From: Stakelama flava | GTDB lineage: Bacteria > Pseudomonadota > Alphaproteobacteria > Sphingomonadales > Sphingomonadaceae | Reading direction: 5' to 3' | Length of the DNA: 64,000 nucleotides | Assembly: GCF_019351405.1 (NCBI RefSeq) | Contig: NZ_JAHWZX010000004.1 | Span: 236,318-300,317 of the forward strand | Shown here: piece by piece, positions 49,771-58,516 of the stretch | Layout: every line of letters begins with the position of its first letter | Numbering within the stretch: position 1 is the stretch's first letter | The notes under the pieces: model-generated | What the model saw: the letters and a program-made list of their open reading frames with translations, nothing else | Told to the model about the DNA's origin: nothing | The model's database searches: none | Program-made: the position numbers and the translations under genes

Positions 49771-51831
49771 ATGCGCGCCGCGCTCCGTTTTGGACTGGCG
49801 TTGATGGTCGCCGTCGCCGCGCCGGTGGCCATTGCGCAGCAACCGGCGGGCAAGGGCGGTCCGATTACGCCCGCCGACATCATGAAGCTGGACGATATGC
49901 GCGATGTCGCCCTGTCGCCCGATGGGCGGACGGTGCTTTTCACCGTGCAGCGGCAGATGGCGACCTTCGGCTCCCCGCATCAGGCGATCTGGACGGTGCC
50001 GAGCGATGGAAGCGCGCCCGAGCGCCCCTTCATTGTGTCGGGCGGTATCGATAACAGCCCGCGCTGGTCACCCGATGGGAAATGGGTCGCCTTTTTGTCG
50101 AACCGGTCCGAGCCGTTATATGGCGAGGGGCAGCCGGGGCTGTCCTTCGCCATGCAGCGGTCGGCCGATAGCGATTCCGCGCGTGAACGGCCGGGCGAAG
50201 CGCCGGAGGGCGGATCGATTCAGCTTTGGATCATGCCTGTATCGGGGGGCGGAGCTGTGCCGCTGACCGCGCTGCCGGCAGATGTCACCGATTTCGCCTG
50301 GTCGCCCGACGGAAAACGCATCGCACTGCTCAGCCCCGATTCCCCCACGGCGGAGGAGAAGGCAGCGAAAGCGCGCGGCGAGGATGAGGTGGTCGTGGAC
50401 GCCGCCACCCATTTCAGCCGCTTGTGGATTCTCGATCTTAACGCAAAAACCGCGCACCGCGTTTCTCCCGATGGTGTGAATGTCAGCGCGATGGACTGGT
50501 CGCCCGATGGCGTGACGATGGCGCTTCGCGTCGCCGATACGCCGGGGATCAACGATTATTTCTATCATTCGCGGCTGGTGCTGTTCGATCCCGAAACTGG
50601 CAGGATCGGCAAGACGGTGCTGGAACATGCGGCCGAAGGTCCGTTCTTTTCGCCCGACGGGACGCGGATTGCGGGTGCCTCCATCCTGCTTCCCGGCTTT
50701 ATCAGCCTCGCCCCGCGCGTATATGACATCAAAACCGGAAAGCTGACCAGTCTCGCCGATCATCATCCGGGGTTGCTGACCGGCCTGCGCTGGGCGCCGA
50801 AGGGCGATGGGTTGCTCGCCTTGTCTTTTGAAAAAACGCGATCGAAGGTCGTGCGGATCGACCCTGCGCAAGGCACGGTTACCGACCTCGCGGCGCTAGA
50901 CGGCGAATCGTCTGATTTCGATATCGATGCCGATGGCGACACGATCGTTGCCCAGCTTTCCAGCCCCGCCCGGCCAAGCGATGTCTGGCGCGTCGCGGAT
51001 GGCAGCGCGAAGCCGATCACCCGTCTGAATGCCGAAGTCGCCGACTGGAAACCGGGCCAGGTCGAGCAGGTAAGCTGGAAGAACAGCAAGGATGGCAAGA
51101 CGATCTACGGTGTGCTGGTGACGCCCCCGGGATATGTGCCGGGCACCCCGACAAAGATGGTGGTGCAAATCCACGGCGGGCCGGAATGGGCCTGGTGGTC
51201 CGGCTGGCTGGGAAGCTGGCATGAATGGGCGCAGATGCTCGCCACCCATGGCTATGTCGTGTTCCTTCCCAATCCGCGCGGTTCGGACGGGCAGGGCGCC
51301 GATTTCGCTCGCGCGGCGCGCGGGGACTGGGGCGGCATGGACTATCGCGACGTCATGGACGGCGTCGATATGCTGGTGAAGCGCGGCATCGCCGATCCCG
51401 ACCGGCTTGGCATCGGGGGATGGAGCTATGGCGGCTTCATGTCGGCATGGGCGGTTACGCATGGTGACCGGTTCAAGGCGGCGGTGGTGGGCGCGGGGCC
51501 GGTCGATCTGGTTCCCTTTGCCCGGATCACCGACACGCCCGATTTCCCGCTGGGCTATTACGGCCCGGTAAGCGACAACATCGCGGTGTATGACCGCAGC
51601 AGCCCCGCACGCATGCTGGATCGGGTCCATACCCCCGTTCTGGTGCTGCATGGCGGAGCGGACACGCGAGTTCCCACAACGCTGGGGCTGGAATTCTATC
51701 GCGGGTTGAAAATGCAGGGTAAGGAGGCGCAGATGGTCACCTATCCCGGTGAACCCCATTGGCTGCACGATCCTGCGCATCAAAAGGATGTGCAGCGGCG
51801 CGTACTCGCCTGGTTCGACAGCCATCTTTAA
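49771..51831 (+). CDS. S9 family prolyl oligopeptidase, exported
   Basis: A 686-residue serine peptidase (DPP IV / acylaminoacyl-peptidase type). Signal peptide MRAALRFGLALMVAVAAPVAIA; a WD/PD40 beta-propeller with repeated SPDGxxxxF; catalytic domain with GIGGWSYGGFMSAWAV (Ser), GGADTRVPTTLG (Asp) and PGEPHWLHDP (His). The ATG at 49771 fits the signal peptide; a GTG at 49750 overlapping the receptor stop is also possible. It would degrade peptides in the periplasm, perhaps those brought in by the receptor. Confidence 0.93.
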   Translation: MRAALRFGLALMVAVAAPVAIAQQPAGKGGPITPADIMKLDDMRDVALSPDGRTVLFTVQRQMATFGSPHQAIWTVPSDGSAPERPFIVSGGIDNSPRWSPDGKWVAFLSNRSEPLYGEGQPGLSFAMQRSADSDSARERPGEAPEGGSIQLWIMPVSGGGAVPLTALPADVTDFAWSPDGKRIALLSPDSPTAEEKAAKARGEDEVVVDAATHFSRLWILDLNAKTAHRVSPDGVNVSAMDWSPDGVTMALRVADTPGINDYFYHSRLVLFDPETGRIGKTVLEHAAEGPFFSPDGTRIAGASILLPGFISLAPRVYDIKTGKLTSLADHHPGLLTGLRWAPKGDGLLALSFEKTRSKVVRIDPAQGTVTDLAALDGESSDFDIDADGDTIVAQLSSPARPSDVWRVADGSAKPITRLNAEVADWKPGQVEQVSWKNSKDGKTIYGVLVTPPGYVPGTPTKMVVQIHGGPEWAWWSGWLGSWHEWAQMLATHGYVVFLPNPRGSDGQGADFARAARGDWGGMDYRDVMDGVDMLVKRGIADPDRLGIGGWSYGGFMSAWAVTHGDRFKAAVVGAGPVDLVPFARITDTPDFPLGYYGPVSDNIAVYDRSSPARMLDRVHTPVLVLHGGADTRVPTTLGLEFYRGLKMQGKEAQMVTYPGEPHWLHDPAHQKDVQRRVLAWFDSHL

Positions 51832-51898
51832 CAGCTGCTGATCCGATTTCGCACAACAGATATTTTTGGAAATCTGCGGGACATACCGCGCGCTGATT

Positions 51899-51934
51899 CC
51901 CGGCAATGATTTTGCCGGGGCGCGCCCTTTTTTT
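51899..51934 (+). terminator. Probable terminator after the S9 peptidase gene
   Basis: CCCGGCAA-TGATT-TTGCCGGG is an 8-bp perfect stem. A GCGCGCCC stretch and seven T follow. It lies about 70 bp after the peptidase stop and just before the ribosome-binding site of the next gene. Confidence 0.5.
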
Positions 51935-51946
51935 CAGAGGTTTGGT

Positions 51947-52831
51947 ATGACGAAATCAGATGAGCATGATCTTGGGCTGAGCCATGATCTGGATGCGATG
52001 CGATCGCTGGATCGGCGACATGCGCTTCGTATGTTCGCCGGGGCGAGCGGCTTCGCGCTTGTTGGGGCATGTGGTGGCGGTTCGTCCAGCGGCGCGGTGG
52101 TGACCCCGACGCCTACTCCCACGGTGACGCCGACGCCGTCGCCCACCCCGACGCCGACCTCCAGCGTCAGTGGCTGTATCGCCGATCCCGAGGAGACTGC
52201 GGGGCCGTACCCTGCCGACGGCACCAACCAAAGCGGCGGACTGACGTCAAACGCGCTGGTTTCGGATGGGATCGTACGCGATGATATCCGGGCGAGCTTT
52301 TTGGGCGGATCGACCACCGTGGCGCAAGGCGTGCAGGTCGAACTGACCCTGACGCTGGTCGATGCCAACGCCGATTGCGTGCCGCTTGCCGGTTACGCGG
52401 TCTATTTGTGGCATTGCGACGTGGATGGCGAATATTCGCTCTACGGCGTTCCAGACGAAAGCTATCTGCGCGGTGTTCAGACCGCGGATGAGAATGGGCA
52501 GGTCACTTTCAAAACCATCTTTCCCGCCTGCTATTCGGGGCGCTATCCGCACATGCATTTCGAGGTTTTTTCCAGCCTGGCAAATGCGACCGGCGGTCGA
52601 TACGCCGTACTGACCTCACAGCTTGCCATGCCCGCCGATACCTGTCGCGAGGTTTACAACGGGAACGACCTGTACGCCGACAGCATCAGCCGGTTCAGCC
52701 AGACCTCAACGGATCGCGACAATGTTTTCGGCGACAATAGCAGCGCTCAGATCGCCCAGCAGACGCCCAGCATGACCGGCACCGTCGCGGACGGATATGT
52801 TGCCAGCGCGACGGTGGGAATTGCGACCTGA
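51947..52831 (+). CDS. Intradiol ring-cleavage dioxygenase-like lipoprotein
   Basis: A 294-residue exported protein. The RRHALRMFAGASGFALVGAC start combines a twin-arginine-like motif with a lipobox (VGAC). A Thr-Pro repeat linker of about 25 residues follows, then the intradiol dioxygenase C domain (PEETAGPYPADG; VYLWHCDVDGEYSLYG; SGRYPHMHFEVF), which contains the Tyr and His-x-His iron ligands. Cytoplasmic relatives open catechol rings; exported forms are poorly known. GAGG precedes the ATG. Confidence 0.88.
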   Translation: MTKSDEHDLGLSHDLDAMRSLDRRHALRMFAGASGFALVGACGGGSSSGAVVTPTPTPTVTPTPSPTPTPTSSVSGCIADPEETAGPYPADGTNQSGGLTSNALVSDGIVRDDIRASFLGGSTTVAQGVQVELTLTLVDANADCVPLAGYAVYLWHCDVDGEYSLYGVPDESYLRGVQTADENGQVTFKTIFPACYSGRYPHMHFEVFSSLANATGGRYAVLTSQLAMPADTCREVYNGNDLYADSISRFSQTSTDRDNVFGDNSSAQIAQQTPSMTGTVADGYVASATVGIAT

Positions 52832-52988
52832 GGGCGGTGGACTATGGTGCGGTCAACACTGGACATCGCCGCCGCCGGCTGGTCATAGTTGCGTTGAATG
52901 AGGCAAGGATCGCGCGGGCGGCGGCAATCCGGCTGCCGACCTTTTAACGCAAGCCGCCGGACAAAGCGCGAGAACAAGTTTATACGCC

Positions 52989-54566
52989 ATGGCGACGATC
53001 GGGGAGGTTTGTGATGCGGCGCGGGCGGCGCTGAGCTGCGGGGATTGGAACCGCTGTCTGCACCTCTGCTCGGCGCTGACGCGGCAGCGTCCGGACATTC
53101 CCGACGCCCATTTCATCAAAGCCATGGCGCTGGCCGAAATCGGACAGGCCGCCGCCGCCCTGCAAGCTGTCGAGCGGGCGATTGCCATCGATCCGGCTGC
53201 CGAGTTCGTGGCGCAACGCGCGCGCCTTCTAACCTTGCTCCACCGCGAGGGGGAGGCGCGCGAAGCCGCCGATGCGGCCGTCGCCATGGACCCGCACGGT
53301 CCGCATATTCTGGATACGATCGGTTGCGTCTATGCCCGGCTGGGCGATCATGGCAACGCACGTCCGCTGTTCGAACGCGCGGTCGCGGGGCAGCCGGAGC
53401 ATCTTCAGTTTCGGTTCAATCTGGCCAGCACCTATGGCTTTTTCGGTCAGCGCGATCTGGCTGAGGCGCAGTATGAAGCGATGCTGGCGATCGATCCGGG
53501 AGAATCGCGCGCGCATTACGGGCTGGCGACGCTGCGCCGGCAATCGCCTAAGCGCAATCATCTCGACCGGCTGGAAAAGGCGCTGCTCGCGTCGGATGAT
53601 CCAACCCACCGCCTTCGCATCCATTATGCCGCGGCAAAGGAATATGAAGACCTGGGCGACCATGCTGCGGTATTCCGGCATCTTGCGACAGGCAATGCCG
53701 GGCACAAGCGCACTACCGGCTTCACGATCGACCGGGACCTCGACAATTTCGCAACACTGCGGGACCGTTTCGCACAGCCGGACTATTTCGTGGGAAAGAG
53801 CGGTATCGAAGACGCGCCGATCTTCGTCGTCGGCATGCCGCGAACGGGAACCACGCTGGTCGATCGCATCCTTTCTTCGCATCCGCATGTACGCTCGGCG
53901 GGCGAGTTGCAGGCGATGCCCTTGGCGATGAAACGCATGGCGGGGACATCGTCGCGCTTCGTGCTGGATGCCGAAACCATCAAGGCTGCGTGCGATACCG
54001 AACCGGAAAAGGTTGGGCGCGAATATCTGCGCGGCGCGCGGCAGCATAGCGGCACGCAAGCGGCGACGTTCGTCGACAAGATGCCGCTGAATTTCCTGTA
54101 TATCGGCTATATCGCCCGGGCACTTCCCAACGCGAAAATCGTGTGCCTTCGTCGCAATCCGATGGACAGCATATGGAGCAATTTCAAGAATCTGTTCGCG
54201 ACCACGTCCAGCTATTACGGCTATAGCTATGACCTTGGCGATACAGCGCGCTTTTACCTGATGTTCGACGCATTGATGGCGTATTGGGAAGACCTGTTTC
54301 CGGGGCGCGTGCTGCAATTCGGCTATGAAGCGCTGGTGGATGCCCAGGAAGCGCAGACCAGACGATTGCTCGACCATTGCGGGCTGGAATGGTCAGACGC
54401 CTGCCTGAATTTTCACACCAACACCGCTGCCGTTGCGACGCCAAGCGCGCAACAGGTTCGCCGTCCCATAAACCGCGACGCGATTGGCCGCTGGCGGCAT
54501 TATGCCGATGTGCTGGGTCCGGTTCGCGAACAGATTGAAGCAGCGGGCATTACGATTGATTTGTGA
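52989..54566 (+). CDS. TPR-repeat sulfotransferase
   Basis: A 525-residue protein. TPR helices fill residues 1-230 (for example LFERAVAGQPEHLQFRFNLA). The sulfotransferase domain starts IFVVGMPRTGTTLVDRILSSH (PAPS 5'-phosphate loop) and contains KIVCLRRNPMDSIWSNF (3'-phosphate region). This architecture is frequent in sphingomonads near TonB receptors. The acceptor is unknown; a convergent TonB receptor follows. Confidence 0.9.
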   Translation: MATIGEVCDAARAALSCGDWNRCLHLCSALTRQRPDIPDAHFIKAMALAEIGQAAAALQAVERAIAIDPAAEFVAQRARLLTLLHREGEAREAADAAVAMDPHGPHILDTIGCVYARLGDHGNARPLFERAVAGQPEHLQFRFNLASTYGFFGQRDLAEAQYEAMLAIDPGESRAHYGLATLRRQSPKRNHLDRLEKALLASDDPTHRLRIHYAAAKEYEDLGDHAAVFRHLATGNAGHKRTTGFTIDRDLDNFATLRDRFAQPDYFVGKSGIEDAPIFVVGMPRTGTTLVDRILSSHPHVRSAGELQAMPLAMKRMAGTSSRFVLDAETIKAACDTEPEKVGREYLRGARQHSGTQAATFVDKMPLNFLYIGYIARALPNAKIVCLRRNPMDSIWSNFKNLFATTSSYYGYSYDLGDTARFYLMFDALMAYWEDLFPGRVLQFGYEALVDAQEAQTRRLLDHCGLEWSDACLNFHTNTAAVATPSAQQVRRPINRDAIGRWRHYADVLGPVREQIEAAGITIDL

Positions 54567-54597
54567 CGCGCATCGGCATTTCCCGGTCCGATAGCGA

Positions 54598-54633
54598 AAG
54601 GCGCCGCCTTCCCGCACGGAAAGACGGCGCCTT
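54598..54633. terminator. Bidirectional terminator hairpin
   Basis: AAGGCGCCG (54598-54606) pairs perfectly with CGGCGCCTT (54625-54633); an inner TTCC/GGAA extends it. It lies between the convergent sulfotransferase and TonB-receptor genes. Confidence 0.65.
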
Positions 54634-54654
54634 GCGGTTTATGGTCGCGTCGCG

Positions 54655-57075
54655 TCAGAAATTGATGTTGGTTTCCAGTCCGATCACGCGCGGGGTCAAC
54701 ACGGTGCGCGAATAATAGCGCGACACAACCCCGTCATTCACGATCTGTCGGCTCAGATCCTCGCCCACGGCGGTATAGGCGTATTTATCGAAGATATTGT
54801 CGGCATATAGCTTGATCGAGAAGATGTCCTTGCGCCACCCGATGAACGCGCGGTGGGTCGTGTAGTCCGGAATCTTCTCGCCATAGGCCCGCGCCCCGAC
54901 GCGCGAGAGGACATTGCCATGATAGGTGGCGGTCCAGTTCGCGCTGATCTCGCTATTGTCGGACAGGCTGAAGGTATAGGTTGCGCCCAGCGCGGCGGAA
55001 TGTTTGGCCGAACCGGGAAGCCGGTCGCCCGCCTTGGCATCGATCTTGTCGGGATCGCCGTCGCCGTCCTGATCCTCCTGTTGAAGCAGGCCGGGAACAT
55101 CCTCTGTAAGGTGGGCATCGACATATGCATAGTTGCCGCGGATCACGAGGCCGTTCGCGGGGTGAAGCGCGAATTCCAGTTCGACCCCCTTCGATACGGC
55201 GGTGCCGCCATTGACGGTGATGCCGATCGCGCCGTTGACCGTCTGACCGGCAAGCTGAATGCCGTCCCAATCGATATGATAGACATCGAGGCTGCCGCTC
55301 AGCAGGCCATTGAACAAGGTGGCTCTGGCGCCGATTTCGGCGTTTTTGGTCTTGTCCGGCCCATAGGAAAGTTCGTCGGGCAGGGCGCAGAGATTCTGCC
55401 CTTCGGGAAGCGGAAGGACGCAGGGTGCGACCCGGTTCACCCCGCCAATGCGATAGCCGGTGCTGTATGTTCCATATACAAGCAGTTCGGGCGAGAATTC
55501 GTAAGAGAGGTTCGCTTTCCACACCAGCCCGTCATCGCTCGTGTCACCAGACCGACCGCTGTAATTGATCTCCGGATAGGTTTGATAGAGCGGAAGCGCC
55601 GATCCGCCGTCGATCTCGGATTGGTATTTGTAGTAGCGCAGGCCACCAGTGATTTTCAGCCCCTTGATCGGTTCCAGCGTCGCTTCGCCGAAGATCGCCT
55701 TTTCCTTGTCCTTGCTCTTCACATAAGACGCGTATTCGTAATTGTCCGGGCGGTAGATTCCATAGAATTCGGGGATGCCGGGCAGGATTTCGACATAGTT
55801 GGAGTTGTAATCCAGATCGTTGTAGAAACCGCCGATTACCCAACTGAGCGGGCCGCCATGGGTCGAGACGAGGCGTAGTTCCTGCGTCGTCTGTTCATAG
55901 GTCTGCCGTGAATCGGTGTAGCCTGCGAAAGCGGGAAACAGTTCATAATCGTAATCGAGGTCGATCAACAGATCGGTGACGTCCGATGAACTCCAGTTAT
56001 TTCGTTTTGAATAGGAGGTTGCCGACACGAGCTGCGCGAAGTCACCCAGGTCGATCTCTACTTCGGCCGAATACAGGTCCGATTTGCGCGTCGCCGGTTC
56101 CAGATAGCGTTGCGGCGCTTCATACTTGCCGGTGCCCAGCACGCCATAGCCGTTGATCTGACGCCCATTGGTGCGCGTATCCTGATGCGCATAGGTCAGA
56201 TAGATCGATGCGCCTTCCCACGGATAGATCCCGGCTTGCAGGCGGCTGGTGAACGTATGTTCGAAATTGGCGTCCTTGTAGCGATGCAGGTTGGCCGCCT
56301 GCTCTTCGGCGGTTCCCAGCGTCTGATCCGGCAGGCCCGGTTGCGGCAGGGAGACACCCGGTTCGTTGACCAGCAGCGGGTAATCGATGAACCCCGGCGT
56401 GTCATAATATCCGACGACGGCGCGCAGTGCCAATACGTCCTTGATGATTGGCATGTTCAGGACCGCGTCGGTTTCGAAACCCGGATCGTCGGAATGGCTC
56501 ATGCCGAACATGCGCCCGTGAAATTTCCCTTCCCATTTGGTCGCATCGGGCCGTTCGGGGATATAGCGGATCGCGCCGGCCAGCGTACCCGCGCCGTACA
56601 GCGTGCCCTGCGGCCCGCGCAGCACCTCCACACGTTGCAGATCGAGCAGCTTGAGGTCGAGGTAGAGCGGCGTTTCACCGAGATAGGTTGCGATCGCATC
56701 GTCGTTGTTCGAACCGAACGTGCTGTTGTCGTCGGCATTGAGCCCGCGGAACACGATGCCGCCGGTGCTGCGCGGGCCGGTGTCCTGAATGGTGACGCCG
56801 GGCGTGAAATCGGCAAGATCGCGAACATCGTCGATCCGCTTGTCGCTCAACTCCTCGCCGGTGATCGCGGAAATGTTGATCGGCGTATCCTGCAGGCTGG
56901 TCGATCGCCGCGTGCCGGTAACCACGATATCATTTGCCTGTATCGCATCGGTCGCCGCCGCGCTGTCGGCGGCCGCCGTCGCTGCGGTCACCTGCGCCAT
57001 CGCACCCGAAGCCGAAAAACCGGTCAGCATCGTCGCTGACATCAAACCAAGGCGCTTCAGCGCGTTTCCCGTCAT
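54655..57075 (-). CDS. TonB-dependent receptor of the 54.6-63.8 kb regulon
   Basis: An 806-residue outer-membrane receptor. The signal peptide ends GAMAQ; the TonB-box-like DIIVTGTRRST precedes the plug (VIFRG-type block GGIVFRGLNADDNSTF; LQRVEVLRGPQGTLYGAG). The barrel ends NIFDKYAYTAVGED and PRVIGLETNINF with a terminal Phe. The ATG at 57075 has GAGGGGG 5 bases upstream; the frame remains open to 57423. The 19-bp motif shared with the neighbouring operons lies 113 bp upstream in the direction of transcription. Confidence 0.95.
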   Translation of the reverse strand: MTGNALKRLGLMSATMLTGFSASGAMAQVTAATAAADSAAATDAIQANDIVVTGTRRSTSLQDTPINISAITGEELSDKRIDDVRDLADFTPGVTIQDTGPRSTGGIVFRGLNADDNSTFGSNNDDAIATYLGETPLYLDLKLLDLQRVEVLRGPQGTLYGAGTLAGAIRYIPERPDATKWEGKFHGRMFGMSHSDDPGFETDAVLNMPIIKDVLALRAVVGYYDTPGFIDYPLLVNEPGVSLPQPGLPDQTLGTAEEQAANLHRYKDANFEHTFTSRLQAGIYPWEGASIYLTYAHQDTRTNGRQINGYGVLGTGKYEAPQRYLEPATRKSDLYSAEVEIDLGDFAQLVSATSYSKRNNWSSSDVTDLLIDLDYDYELFPAFAGYTDSRQTYEQTTQELRLVSTHGGPLSWVIGGFYNDLDYNSNYVEILPGIPEFYGIYRPDNYEYASYVKSKDKEKAIFGEATLEPIKGLKITGGLRYYKYQSEIDGGSALPLYQTYPEINYSGRSGDTSDDGLVWKANLSYEFSPELLVYGTYSTGYRIGGVNRVAPCVLPLPEGQNLCALPDELSYGPDKTKNAEIGARATLFNGLLSGSLDVYHIDWDGIQLAGQTVNGAIGITVNGGTAVSKGVELEFALHPANGLVIRGNYAYVDAHLTEDVPGLLQQEDQDGDGDPDKIDAKAGDRLPGSAKHSAALGATYTFSLSDNSEISANWTATYHGNVLSRVGARAYGEKIPDYTTHRAFIGWRKDIFSIKLYADNIFDKYAYTAVGEDLSRQIVNDGVVSRYYSRTVLTPRVIGLETNINF

Positions 57076-57187
57076 ACTACCCCCTCTACATTCAGCAATC
57101 GCTGAGCAAATTTCTCCCCTCCCCGGCGCGCCTCGAACGGGCGTTCTGTCCGATGATTGAAAGGCTATGAAGCGGCACGGCCGCTGC

Positions 57188-57206
57188 CCATGGGGCATTT
57201 GACGTA
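57188..57206 (-). promoter_or_regulatory. Regulon motif copy 1, upstream of the TonB receptor
   Basis: Reads TACGTCAAATGCCCCATGG towards the TonB receptor gene (ATG 57075). It matches copy 2 at 18 of 19 positions, and the identity continues for several bases on both sides. Probably a binding site for the LuxR-type regulator at 61893-62813 (inference). Confidence 0.7.
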
Positions 57207-57358
57207 GGCAAATCGGTAGTGCCGGAATAAGACAGCGAACCCCGAACCATAGGGCGTTCGCGACCGGCCAAACTTCGGTTCGGCAAGGCAAATCGGCGCT
57301 GTTCAAGGTGGGTGATGTGTGACGCGAGTGCGGGCCGTGGCGTTGGCAGGCGCGATTT

Positions 57359-57967
57359 CTATCCCGCCATGGCAACGGCTTCGGCGCGGTCGTTTTGGTC
57401 CAATGGCGTGTCCGCCGCGTCAAAATCGACGTCGTTCGTCACGACCAGCGTTTCGAGATGTTCGCGGCTGTTCACCAGCCCGCTTGCCGCTATCGTCCCA
57501 TCGCCTTTCAGCAGGATCGCAGAAGGCATGCGAGACACCTGATAGGTCATGCGTATCTGCGCATTGTTGACGAAATCATGGGCCTGAGCCTTGAAGCGCC
57601 GGACCATCGCGCGATAAGCCTCCGCATCGCCATCGCCGACGAACACCAGCCGCAATTGTTCGGCGCGCGACAGGACCATGGCGCTGGGAATTATCCTGGT
57701 CGACACCGGGCAGTCAGTCGCAACGAAGAGCAGCAGCACCGGCTGGTCAAGTTCGCTGCGGCCGCCCAGCGTAATCACCCGTCCGTCCAGCGTGTGGGCC
57801 GGAATAACAGGCGAAGGATCGCCGATCTTCGGCGCATGTCCGGCAGTATAAACGGCCAGCGGCGCAATCCGTTCGCGCAGCAGCGCCAGTTGCCGGGCAA
57901 GCGCGATAACCGCGACGAACAGAAGGGCGATGCAAACCCACAGGAAGAAATTCGACGCGATCAGCAT
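57359..57967 (-). CDS. MauD-like thioredoxin-fold protein, single-Cys CPVS
   Basis: A 202-residue membrane-anchored redoxin. One N-terminal helix (FFLWVCIALLFVAVIALA) is followed by a thioredoxin fold with PKIGDPSPVIPAHTLDGRVI and VLLLFVATDCPVSTRIIPSA, as in methylamine dehydrogenase accessory protein MauD. The usual CPxC is CPVS (Cys86, Ser89), so it cannot form the normal internal disulfide. The ATG at 57967 overlaps the end of a 42-residue peptide gene by 7 bp. In mau clusters MauD is needed for maturation of the cysteine-rich small subunit; no amine dehydrogenase gene is in the window. Confidence 0.8.
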   Translation of the reverse strand: MLIASNFFLWVCIALLFVAVIALARQLALLRERIAPLAVYTAGHAPKIGDPSPVIPAHTLDGRVITLGGRSELDQPVLLLFVATDCPVSTRIIPSAMVLSRAEQLRLVFVGDGDAEAYRAMVRRFKAQAHDFVNNAQIRMTYQVSRMPSAILLKGDGTIAASGLVNSREHLETLVVTNDVDFDAADTPLDQNDRAEAVAMAG

Positions 57968-58089
57968 TTGTCGCCTTCCCCGCACGACAAGCCAATCGCG
58001 GTGGCGGCCGCCTGCGGGTCGGTCGGGGCCGGTTCCGGCGGCCGAATGCCGCGTGCGGCGACGCGATACTGAAATCTGCGCAGACGCAT
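57961..58089 (-). CDS. 42-residue cysteine-ended peptide encoded before the MauD-like gene
   Basis: The peptide has a basic N-terminus (MRLRRFQYRVAARG), a Pro/Ala middle and ends AIGLSCGEGDKC, with Cys36 and Cys42. The ATG at 58089 has a perfect AAGGAGG 5 bases upstream, the strongest ribosome-binding site nearby. Its stop lies 4-6 bases inside the MauD-like gene, giving coupling. Motif copy 2 lies 54 bp upstream, so it is the first gene of the transcript. No signal peptide is seen. It may be a substrate of the redoxin, a ribosomal peptide precursor or a translated leader. Family not recognised. Confidence 0.6.
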   Translation of the reverse strand: MRLRRFQYRVAARGIRPPEPAPTDPQAAATAIGLSCGEGDKC

Positions 58090-58142
58090 AAGCGCCTCCT
58101 TTATGCTTTGCAGGAATTTGTATCGGGACGATCGGCGACGGC

Positions 58143-58161
58143 CCATGGGGCGTTTGACGTA
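58143..58161 (-). promoter_or_regulatory. Regulon motif copy 2, upstream of the peptide/MauD unit
   Basis: Reads TACGTCAAACGCCCCATGG towards the peptide gene. Its centre is about 32 bp before a TACAAA -10-like element, the position of an activator site next to RNA polymerase. Confidence 0.7.
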
Positions 58162-58237
58162 GGGGCATACGGCACGGTTTTGATCCGTTTAGGAGGGTGT
58201 TTGCGCGCCACTGCCTATCCGTGCGGGCGCGCTGTCA

Positions 58238-58256
58238 TACGTCAAATGCCTCATGG
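58238..58256 (+). promoter_or_regulatory. Regulon motif copy 3, upstream of the histidine kinase
   Basis: Reads TACGTCAAATGCCTCATGG towards the kinase-regulator operon, 260 bp before the kinase ATG and about 43 bp (centre to centre) before a TATGAT. It suggests positive autoregulation of the two-component genes. Confidence 0.7.
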
Positions 58257-58516
58257 CCAGCGGGGCCGATCCCGCCAACAGACACGCTATGATCCGTCTG
58301 GGACATCATGACGGGATGTTGTGCAATGTTCAGCCGGCCTCGGTTGGGTTTTCGCCGTGCTGGTGCGGGACGCATGGCGTGCCATCATCCGCCTTGATCC
58401 CGGTTTCGTTGCAGTGCACAATCGCCACTTTCGATGGGTAAGGAGTGCGATGACCGGTTGGTGTTCGACCACGAGCCGCACCATTACGGAGTTGGGGCGA
58501 CGGCTTTCGTAACCGA

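Larger units (their letters stand above)
58090..58516. other. Divergent control region with two inverted motif copies
   Basis: A 427-bp region between the peptide/MauD unit and the histidine kinase. It contains motif copies 2 and 3 facing away from each other, with a possible -10 for each unit: TACAAA on the minus strand at 58117-58122 and TATGAT on the plus strand at 58288-58293. Motif centre to -10 centre differs by about 11 bp, one helical turn. A 28-codon frame at 58434-58520 overlaps the kinase start (ATGA) but lacks a ribosome-binding site. Confidence 0.55.

Noticed and set aside
54853..57039. Two plus frames of about 310-340 codons opposite the second TonB receptor
   Set aside because: Shadows of the receptor gene with no start signals or family features.
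57961..58146. Longer version of the 42-residue peptide starting at ATG 58146
   Set aside because: That ATG is inside regulon motif copy 2 and has no ribosome-binding site, while the ATG at 58089 follows a perfect AAGGAGG.
58150..58160. TTGACG inside the regulon motif as a sigma-70 -35 box
   Set aside because: In the direction of the real genes the motif reads CGTCAA, and on the opposite strand no suitable -10 lies 16-18 bp further on.
57188..58256. Motif copies as ends of a small transposable element
   Set aside because: Copies 1 and 2 point the same way, copy 3 the opposite way, with whole genes between them and no target duplications; placement before each transcript fits regulation better.
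58253..58512. Alternative small plus frames (62 and 63 codons) before the hybrid kinase
   Set aside because: No ribosome-binding sites for their first codons and no protein-like composition; a 20-codon subframe starting at 58450 follows AAGGAG but is too short to support.
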